Origin: CAZFAP01 sp964516325
Lineage (GTDB): Bacteria > Auribacterota > JABMQX01
DNA length: 5,154 nucleotides
Reading direction: 5' to 3'
Assembly: GCA_964516325.1 (NCBI GenBank)
Contig: CAZFAP010000235.1
Span: 1-5,154, forward strand
Shown: one piece after another, positions 1 to 4,605 of the stretch
How positions within the stretch are numbered: position 1 is the first letter of the stretch
Layout of the letters: every line of letters starts with the position of its first letter
Notes under the pieces: generated by a model
The model's input: only the letters and a program-made list of their open reading frames with translations
Databases searched by the model: none
Told to the model about the DNA's origin: nothing
Made by a program: the position numbers and the translations under genes

Positions 1-549
1 TCTGAAGCTCATGCCGTGCCAGCTGGATTGAATCCGGCGTTCAGGTCTCAGGTCCGTGCTGCTGATGCCCCCACATTCCCCTTGCGCGCTATCCGAATCG
101 TCCTCGGCGACCTCTATGCCGGCGTCCCCCGCGACTCGCTTAACCCCGTGCACGAAGCGCTGCTTCTCCTGCCTGGCGAAGGCCAGGAACTGGCGCGCCC
201 GGGCCACGGGGTCTTTGCTCATGTACAGAAGCTGAGCCAGCGCCTCGAACAGAGTGCGAAGAAGCACCTCGCTTTGGATGAGCAGGCCTCTCCCCAGTAC
301 CCTGACAATGGCGTCGAAGGTGTCGCACGCGAACAACAGAAAGGACACTGCAACGCAGCAGTACTGATCGTCCCCCACCGCACCGTCCAGCCCCCCGGAA
401 TGCGCAAGGTTCTCGTCTCGCAACCGCCGACTCGCGGCGCGCGACGCCTTGTCCGCGAGCAGGCGTGTGTCCCGCGCGAGCTCCCGTTCATCCTTGAGCC
501 CGGGCCAGGCCGACGCCAATTCAGCCCATTGCATTTCGCCACATGTCAT
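1..549 (-). CDS. DUF5677-like protein of unknown function (partial, C-terminus beyond left edge)
   Basis: An open frame runs from ATG 549-547 to the window edge with no stop, giving 183 residues. Third codon positions are strongly G/C, as expected for real coding. Residues 20-48 are charged and probably helical. A hydrophobic helix (about 63-92) leads into LLRTLFEALAQLLYMSKDP (96-114), followed by a basic stretch and then SSWHGMSFR (175-183) at the edge. From memory, a helical segment ending in R-S/T-L-F-E-A, then a K-D-P turn and a later W-x-G-x-S-x-R, is the pattern of DUF5677 proteins; no biochemical role is known to me. The start is supported by GAGG (minus strand, 562-559) nine bases upstream, overlapping the stop of the kinase gene. 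The second Met (residue 6) is a weaker start. The 12-base gap implies co-transcription and probably translational coupling. The family call is by recall only; that this is a real gene is much surer. Confidence 0.72.
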   Translation of the reverse strand, partial: MTCGEMQWAELASAWPGLKDERELARDTRLLADKASRAASRRLRDENLAHSGGLDGAVGDDQYCCVAVSFLLFACDTFDAIVRVLGRGLLIQSEVLLRTLFEALAQLLYMSKDPVARARQFLAFARQEKQRFVHGVKRVAGDAGIEVAEDDSDSAQGECGGISSTDLRPERRIQSSWHGMSFR

Positions 550-561
550 CTTCAAGAGCCT

Positions 562-2475
562 CTAAAGCCCCTTCAGGACTCGCAGGTAATTTTCCGGGAA
601 GCCGAGGTCGGCGGAGCGGCCCTGGACGAGGTAGCCGAGGAAGCCATCTTCCTGACGCAATCGGTCCAGGCACGGCGTCAGTTGAAACTCCCCCCGGTCG
701 CGGACGTTGCAGCGGATGTGCTCCGCGATGTACTCGAAGATCTGCGGCTTGAGAACATATTGCCCGGAGACCCGCAGATATTCATTCTCGCCCAAGCCAT
801 CCACTCGCAGGTTTGTCCGCGCGTAGTCGAGGCTCGGCTTTTCGGCAAACTCCGAGATGGACAAGAGCCGCTGATTCCCCTGCCACGTGCCCGCGACCAT
901 CCCGTACATCCCGACCTCCTCCTCCGTCGCTTTCACGAGTCCCACGACGCTGGTCCCATGCTGGTCAAAAACATTCAGGAGCTGCCGCGCACACGGCTCG
1001 TCCGTTTCCGAGAAATAGAGATGGTCGCCGAGCATCAGGAGAAACGGCTCATCCCCGACCCAGTCTTTCGCGGAATAGACCGCATGCCCGAATCCGTCCT
1101 GAATGTCCTGCGTCAAAAGACTCACCTGCCGCCCGACCTCCAGCACGTGCCGGGAATAATCCTGGAATCGCATGGGAAGCTTGTTGTAGTTCTCAATCGA
1201 AACTTGCGTGTGGAAAAACGAGGAGAACGTCTCCACGTCGGCTCTCTGCACGATAATGCAGACCTCCTCGATTCCCGACCGCAGCGCCTCCTCCACAATC
1301 ATGAAAATCGCGGGCTTGGCAACGCCATCGTTGTCCACAATCGGGAATAGCTCCTTCTTGACCGCCTTCGATGCCGGAAACAATCGCGTCCCAAATCCCG
1401 CCGCCGGAATTACCGCCTTTCGGACTCGGCTTCCAGCCCTCAAGGTCAACTTCAAGCACGGCATCTTCAGGTCCCGCTCGATGATTTCGATGGCCTTCGC
1501 CTGAGACTCCTCCTCGCGGCAGACAAATTGAGCCGCGCCATCTCCCTGGGACCCAACCCCCTTTCCGCCCCACACGCACTTTTGCAGCGGCTCATAGGAC
1601 AAAACGCGGTGGAGGACCGGCGCCGTGAGCTGCGACGGGCAGGCAGGAGCCGCATACTGGTCAAACAGCCGCTGTGCTTCATTCATCAACTCCCCGACAT
1701 GCCTTGCGTCCCCCTCGACAATCGCCTGCTTCGCCTTCTCGACGATCTCCTTATTGATGGGTCCGAGATATTTCTGAACGCCCTTCTCCAGTTCGCTCTC
1801 GGCGAAGGGATAGCAGCGGTTCAGGCGGTGAAGAATCTCGAGGGTGTCCTTCCCGGCGCAGAGGTCCACGATGACCATGAACAGGTCCCGCTTCACGCGC
1901 AGTTCGACGACTTCCAAATGGTCCCCGTCGAAAACCATTACAATCGGGCGGTTGCCGAAAGCGCACCCCTGGTCCATCCGACCGCAACGAGATGGCGTCA
2001 GGACCTCCCCCCGATATGCGCATTCCATCTCCCCCCGCGTCGTCATCTTCAGGTCATAAATCCGGTTGAAAGCCCTCGCCGCGAGAACGCATATCGCAGC
2101 GCTCGAAGACAATCCCTTCTTCACGGGAAGGTCCGTTCTGTAATTATCAATCTGCAATCCGCGGACGTGATAATGCGTCATCACGTCGTAGGCGACGCCC
2201 GCCACGTAGCTGAAAAATCCCCCTTCCCTCGCCTCCCGAAGGAGCGCGTCCTTCTCCATCGGTATCTCGTGCGGACCGATCCTTTCATCGGTTGGAGTCG
2301 TCGAGGTCAACACGAGCTTAGAAGAATGCGGCGATGCGTCCGCATAGATTCCCTGGTCCGTCCCGCAGATGAGCGTGAATCCTCTCTCGACCGCGGAATT
2401 CGTCCGCCGGTGCCCGCCCGCCCAGTCAGAATGCTCTCCAAAAAGACAAATTCGTCCCGGAACAAACAGCTTCAT
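562..2475 (-). CDS. Bifunctional GHMP-family sugar kinase / GalU-like sugar-1-phosphate nucleotidyltransferase
   Basis: This is one uninterrupted frame of 637 residues with two domains. Residues 1 to about 340 are a GHMP kinase. Motif 1 is PGRICLFGEHSDWAGG (6-21), the ATP loop is KKGLSSSAA (119-127), the putative catalytic Asp is D168 in GRMDQ (165-169), and motif 3 is GGKGVGSQGDGAAQF (303-317). R8, E14, H15, D17 and D168 match the galactokinase residues that contact sugar, so a sugar 1-kinase is likely. Residues 352-637 are a GalU-type pyrophosphorylase: PAAGFGTRLFPASK (357-370), KKELFPI (373-379), GFGHAV (461-466), LMLGDHLY (480-487, with D484 the likely metal ligand), FAEKP (543-547), GQYVLKPQIF (571-580) and GEFQLT (595-600). 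The predicted role is cytoplasmic: free sugar to sugar-1-phosphate to (probably) UDP-sugar. The substrate is unknown; galactose, a uronic acid or arabinose are all possible. The start is fixed by AGGAG eight bases upstream and by motif 1 at the extreme N-terminus. Function of both domains is secure; nucleotide and sugar specificity are inferred. Confidence 0.93.
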   Translation of the reverse strand: MKLFVPGRICLFGEHSDWAGGHRRTNSAVERGFTLICGTDQGIYADASPHSSKLVLTSTTPTDERIGPHEIPMEKDALLREAREGGFFSYVAGVAYDVMTHYHVRGLQIDNYRTDLPVKKGLSSSAAICVLAARAFNRIYDLKMTTRGEMECAYRGEVLTPSRCGRMDQGCAFGNRPIVMVFDGDHLEVVELRVKRDLFMVIVDLCAGKDTLEILHRLNRCYPFAESELEKGVQKYLGPINKEIVEKAKQAIVEGDARHVGELMNEAQRLFDQYAAPACPSQLTAPVLHRVLSYEPLQKCVWGGKGVGSQGDGAAQFVCREEESQAKAIEIIERDLKMPCLKLTLRAGSRVRKAVIPAAGFGTRLFPASKAVKKELFPIVDNDGVAKPAIFMIVEEALRSGIEEVCIIVQRADVETFSSFFHTQVSIENYNKLPMRFQDYSRHVLEVGRQVSLLTQDIQDGFGHAVYSAKDWVGDEPFLLMLGDHLYFSETDEPCARQLLNVFDQHGTSVVGLVKATEEEVGMYGMVAGTWQGNQRLLSISEFAEKPSLDYARTNLRVDGLGENEYLRVSGQYVLKPQIFEYIAEHIRCNVRDRGEFQLTPCLDRLRQEDGFLGYLVQGRSADLGFPENYLRVLKGL

Positions 2476-2488
2476 GGCCCTTTCTCCT
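2476..2488 (-). promoter_or_regulatory. Ribosome binding site of the kinase/nucleotidyltransferase gene
   Basis: On the minus strand AGGAG (2488-2484) stands eight bases before ATG 2475-2473. This fixes the start at the residue beginning MKLFVPGR, as expected for a GHMP kinase whose first motif lies at the N-terminus. Upstream on the same strand there are -10-like hexamers TATTAT (2581-2576) and GATAAT (2530-2525), but neither has a convincing -35 partner, so no minus-strand promoter is called. Confidence 0.7.
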
Positions 2489-2640
2489 GGTTCCTGAAGA
2501 TGCCAGATCCATGTCTCCTTCGCAATTATCGAAACGGCCTGATTTCAGTCGAGACTTCGGCTTTGGACAAATGGGATAATAGCATTAGCCCAACCCGCCC
2601 GCATAGCTGAAGTTGTGCGCACGCTGAGGCACGCCAGCCA

Positions 2641-2670
2641 GCGAAAAGCCGCGCGAAAAGCCGAGAAAAG
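2641..2670 (+). repeat. Phased GCGAAAAGCCG direct repeats upstream of a promoter
   Basis: GCGAAAAGCCG occurs exactly at 2641-2651 and again at 2653-2663, followed by a third, imperfect GAGAAAAG at 2663-2670. The AAAA tracts start at 2644, 2656 and 2666, about one helical turn apart. The array ends three bases before the candidate -35 box at 2674. Such phased A-tracts can bend DNA, act like an UP element, or form a direct-repeat operator. The repeats are seen directly; the role is inferred. Confidence 0.6.
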
Positions 2671-2673
2671 TTC

Positions 2674-2703
2674 TTGACGGTCCGTATCCCCATGTGCTAT
2701 TAA
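2674..2703 (+). promoter_or_regulatory. Sigma70-like promoter candidate for the first beta-helix gene
   Basis: TTGACG (2674-2679, five of six matches to TTGACA) is followed after 18 bases by TATTAA (2698-2703, four of six matches to TATAAT). A/T-rich phased repeats lie directly upstream. Transcription would start near 2710, giving a leader of about 300 bases before the ATG at 3014. It faces away from the kinase operon. Host sigma-factor preferences are unknown, so this is a consensus match only. Confidence 0.45.
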
Positions 2704-3000
2704 AACTTCTGAGCTTTCGTCCTTTGGACTTCCCTCAGCTCCGTGTCGCCTCCACGCTACGATTGGGAGCGAGCAAGGGATAAGATCAGCCTGCGTGCCA
2801 GCAGGGGTGCTTCCGCAGCGCCAGGGGTGACGAATGATGTCAGTCATGACCGTCCTTTCACGCTTGCGGTTGTTGTGTTCCCTTTCACGCCGGAAGACTG
2901 CCTCAACAGGGACGATATGCGTGAGAGCCTGTGCGGCTTCGACGTCGGAGCGCGTCAGGTGTTCACAGGCGCGAGCAAAAAGAACAGACTTTTGAATGAG
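2704..3000 (+). other. Long leader without a convincing gene; short repeats and a possible hairpin
   Basis: This roughly 300-base stretch between the promoter candidate and the RBS has no open frame with recognisable protein features on either strand. It holds a direct repeat CAGGGGTG at 2802-2809 and 2822-2829 (20 bases start to start) and the palindrome GTCATGAC at 2843-2850. It also holds an inverted repeat GCCTGTG (2927-2933)/CACAGGC (2964-2970) enclosing a second small stem GCTTCG (2936-2941)/CGGAGC (2946-2951) with loop ACGT. A short frame at 2834-2995 (53 residues, Arg-rich, starting MMSVMTVLSR) has a GGTGA three bases before its ATG, but its composition looks like a non-coding frame. 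I recognise no known riboswitch. Confidence 0.4.
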
Positions 3001-3013
3001 AGGAGGGGCAAAA
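3001..3013 (+). promoter_or_regulatory. Ribosome binding site that decides the start of the first beta-helix gene
   Basis: A perfect AGGAGG at 3001-3006 sits seven bases before ATG 3014. An in-frame ATG at 2996 lies upstream of this site and would put MRGGAK before the signal peptide. The placement of the RBS and the positively charged MRK start of the signal peptide both favour 3014. Confidence 0.85.
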
Positions 3014-4207
3014 ATGCGAAAGATTCTCAGTCTGCTAAGCATCCTGTTGGTGACGTGCGTTTCGCGGGGAATCCCCGCCGCAACGTGGTACGTGGACGCC
3101 TCAGTTTCCGCCTCGGGGGATGGGACAACGTGGGCAATGGCCTTCAAAACGATTCAAGAAGGGATAGATCCTGCGGCGAACGGCGATACGGTCATCGTCG
3201 CCCGGGGCACATATGTCGAGAACGTTCACTTCAGGGGCAAGAACATCGCCCTTCGCAGCACCGATCCATTCCGGTCGGATGTCATCGCCAACACGATCAT
3301 TGATGGTAGCCAGACTGGTTCTGTAGTTATGTTCGAGGGAACGGAAGAACAAACGTGCGTCCTCTCCGGCTTCACCGTTCGCAACGGCGCCGCCGACAAT
3401 GGGGCCGGCATTTGCGGTGGGACGTCTTCCGATCACGCTCACGCCGCTATCGAGAACAATGTCCTCATCGGCAATTTCGCCGGTCAGCGAGGCGGTGGCT
3501 TGGTTTGGTGCGATGGCATCGTCCAGAACAACCTGATCGCGGGAAACTCTGCGGGAGAGCAGGGTGGCGGGGGTCTTTCCCAGTGCGATGCCACCATGCG
3601 GAATAACACCATCGCAGGCAACTCATCTTCCGCGAAGGGGGGCGGCCTTTCCGAGTGCCTGGGCACAATAATCAACTGCGTCATCTGGGAGAATAGGGCT
3701 CCAAGTGGCGCTCAGCTCTACGACTCAAGCGAGCCCTCCCACTCCTGCGTCCAGGGTTGGTTTGGGGGGGGAGTGGGGAACATAAGCATGAACCCACAAT
3801 TTGTTAACCCGGACGGGCCGGACAACGATCCCAACACATACCATGACAACGACTACCGGCTCTCACCTCCTTCGCCGTGCATTGATACCGGGAAGAATGA
3901 GGATTGGATGTCGCAGGCGGTTGACCCCGATGGCTATCCCCGGATCGTCGGCGAAAGGGTGGACATGGGGGCATACGAGTGGTGCTCGAAGGTTACGGGC
4001 ATCGAATTTCTGACCATGGGCGACCTTAAGCTCACCTGGTCCAGCCGCCTCGAAGCAGCCTATACCATTTGGTCATGCTCTGACCCATCGGGGGGGATCT
4101 ACGGATGGACGGAAGAGGCGACAATCCTATCTGGTGGCGAACAGGCAGTCTGGACCGACCCCAACCCCGCGTCTGTGTACAAGTTCTACAGAATCCAAGT
4201 CTGGTGA
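3014..4207 (+). CDS. Secreted right-handed parallel beta-helix protein with choice-of-anchor Q-like tail (complete)
   Basis: 397 residues. Residues 1-23 form a Sec signal peptide: MRK, a hydrophobic core ILSLLSILLVTCV, and cleavage after either G19 or A23. The mature protein opens with TWYVD and ASGDGTTWAMAF, then TIQEGID and GDTVIVARGTYVEN (about 46-70), the usual entry to a pectate-lyase-like beta-helix. Coils follow, clearest at 146-238, with repeats of about 23-25 residues (NN-x-I-x-GN, then GGGL-x-x-C). Residues 259-323 (NPQFVNPDG, DYRLSPPSPCIDTG, VDMGAYEW) match the choice-of-anchor Q type region. Residues 328-397 form a small beta-rich domain ending KFYRIQVW. No catalytic residues of a known lyase or hydrolase can be assigned, so adhesion, glycan binding or an unknown enzyme activity remain open. 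A G8 tract at 3764-3771 interrupts otherwise ordinary codons. The start is fixed by AGGAGG. A lipoprotein start is unlikely because the residue before C15 is Thr. Confidence 0.92.
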   Translation: MRKILSLLSILLVTCVSRGIPAATWYVDASVSASGDGTTWAMAFKTIQEGIDPAANGDTVIVARGTYVENVHFRGKNIALRSTDPFRSDVIANTIIDGSQTGSVVMFEGTEEQTCVLSGFTVRNGAADNGAGICGGTSSDHAHAAIENNVLIGNFAGQRGGGLVWCDGIVQNNLIAGNSAGEQGGGGLSQCDATMRNNTIAGNSSSAKGGGLSECLGTIINCVIWENRAPSGAQLYDSSEPSHSCVQGWFGGGVGNISMNPQFVNPDGPDNDPNTYHDNDYRLSPPSPCIDTGKNEDWMSQAVDPDGYPRIVGERVDMGAYEWCSKVTGIEFLTMGDLKLTWSSRLEAAYTIWSCSDPSGGIYGWTEEATILSGGEQAVWTDPNPASVYKFYRIQVW

Positions 4208-4278
4208 GAGGCGCGCTTCTGAACCTGCTCCAGTGCTCGGTCGGCCGCCGCCATGTCGGGCAATCGGACGATGTACAT
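4186..4278 (-). CDS. Possible 30-residue small ORF antisense to the first beta-helix gene's end (doubtful)
   Basis: On the minus strand AGGAGG (4290-4285) lies six bases before ATG 4278, an ideal spacing. The frame encodes MYIVRLPDMAAADRALEQVQ (residues 1-20) and ends at residue 30; residues 10-24 would be an amphipathic helix. The last 22 bases overlap the 3' end of the beta-helix gene in antisense. No family is recognised and no promoter is evident. The perfect RBS is the only strong argument; chance is a real alternative. Confidence 0.2.
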   Translation of the reverse strand: MYIVRLPDMAAADRALEQVQKRASHQTWIL

Positions 4279-4319
4279 CAAGCCCCTCCTCATACACCCC
4301 AGCCGAAGGAACGAAACGG

Positions 4320-4349
4320 TTGACCTCCGTCCTGCCCAAAGCGTAGGAT
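4320..4349 (+). promoter_or_regulatory. Sigma70-like promoter candidate upstream of the second beta-helix gene
   Basis: TTGACC (4320-4325, five of six matches) is spaced 18 bases from TAGGAT (4344-4349, four of six). A start near 4356 would lie just before the GAGAGG and ATG of the small ORF at 4367 and about 250 bases before the beta-helix ATG at 4606. The box spacing equals that of the promoter candidate at 2674-2703. Consensus match only. Confidence 0.35.
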
Positions 4350-4366
4350 GACACCCGAGAGGTTTT

Positions 4367-4462
4367 ATGTCTGTTTCTGCGGTGAGCACTAAAGCCAAGA
4401 AACCGCCGGCGCCAGTCAGGAAGGGAGTGAATACGCCTGGATATCGAAAGCGTCTTTCCTAA
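4367..4462 (+). CDS. Possible 31-residue basic small protein (low confidence)
   Basis: GAGAGG (4357-4362) precedes ATG 4367 by four bases. The frame runs 31 codons to TAA 4460-4462, beginning MSVSAVSTKAKKPPAPV and ending GYRKRLS. It has eight Lys/Arg and no Asp or Glu, so it would be strongly basic with a Pro/Lys-rich middle, reminiscent of nucleic-acid-binding tails, though I recognise no family. It lies directly downstream of the promoter candidate at 4320-4349. Third-position G/C is weaker than in the neighbouring genes, which argues against it. Confidence 0.25.
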   Translation: MSVSAVSTKAKKPPAPVRKGVNTPGYRKRLS

Positions 4463-4477
4463 TGTGCCTGTTTTCTT

Positions 4478-4507
4478 CCCCGTTCGGGCACGCGTGGGCC
4501 CACGGGG
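4478..4507 (+). other. GC-rich hairpin in the leader of the second beta-helix gene
   Basis: CCCCGT (4478-4483) pairs with ACGGGG (4502-4507), and GGGC (4486-4489) pairs with GCCC (4498-4501), leaving an eight-base loop and a two-base bulge. The perfect 12-base palindrome CGTGGGCCCACG (4493-4504) lies inside it. A competing pairing, GGGCA (4486-4490) with TGCCC (4509-4513), is possible. There is no T-run after it, so it is not a standard intrinsic terminator. Confidence 0.45.
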
Positions 4508-4593
4508 ATGCCCAGTCCGCACTGCGGCACAAGCGGCTGAGAGCAAACACGGAAACTTCTTGCGGACACGAAAAACAATACCCTCCAATGGAA

Positions 4594-4605
4594 AGGAGTA
4601 GCCAA
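4594..4605 (+). promoter_or_regulatory. Ribosome binding site that decides the start of the second beta-helix gene
   Basis: AGGAG (4594-4598) is seven bases from ATG 4606. An in-frame ATG at 4588 precedes this site and would add MERSSQ. With the 4606 start, the protein aligns residue for residue with its upstream paralogue from Met1. Confidence 0.8.

Larger units (their letters stand above)
4208..4605 (+). other. 398-base gap between the two beta-helix genes
   Basis: No recognisable conserved gene lies here, and no remnant of a third beta-helix copy is visible. It contains a promoter candidate (4320-4349), a possible 31-residue ORF (4367-4462), a GC-rich hairpin (4478-4507) and the RBS of the second gene (4594-4598). 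No hairpin followed by a T-run, which would mark an intrinsic terminator for the first gene, was seen. Confidence 0.5.

Noticed and set aside
16..1350. Long plus-strand open frame of 444 codons
   Set aside because: It lies antisense to the nucleotidyltransferase domain and the DUF5677-like gene. Those minus-strand frames have clear family motifs and RBSs; this one has no RBS or recognisable domain and is a GC-rich shadow frame.
2426..2512. Minus-strand 28-codon frame starting at ATG 2512 (MDLASSGTRR) just upstream of the kinase start
   Set aside because: AAGGAG is only two bases from its ATG, too close for efficient initiation, and the frame overlaps the kinase start out of frame without family features.
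1528..2610. Long plus-strand open frame of 360 codons
   Set aside because: It is antisense to the kinase domain, whose motifs are intact. Its composition is that of a mirror frame, rich in Arg, Pro and His, with no domain.
3014..3058. Lipoprotein signal (LVTC) in the first beta-helix protein
   Set aside because: The residue before Cys15 is Thr rather than Gly, Ala or Ser, and the paralogue has no Cys there; ordinary Sec cleavage near 19-23 fits both.
2545..3147. Minus-strand open frame of 200 codons across the divergent intergenic region
   Set aside because: Its start lies inside the signal-peptide/mature region of the beta-helix gene on the other strand, it covers the promoter and RBS, and it has no RBS or family resemblance.
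2743..3303. Plus-strand open frame of 186 codons covering the leader and start of the first beta-helix gene
   Set aside because: It overlaps the well-supported beta-helix frame by nearly 300 bases in another frame and shows no domain or RBS.
3450..3680. CRISPR-like or DNA tandem repeat
   Set aside because: The periodicity of about 70-75 bases is protein-level beta-helix coil repetition inside a coding frame; the DNA copies are diverged and there are no identical repeats with unique spacers.
4208..4260. Intrinsic terminator after the first beta-helix gene
   Set aside because: GC-rich sequence is present, but no clear stem followed by a T-run was found.
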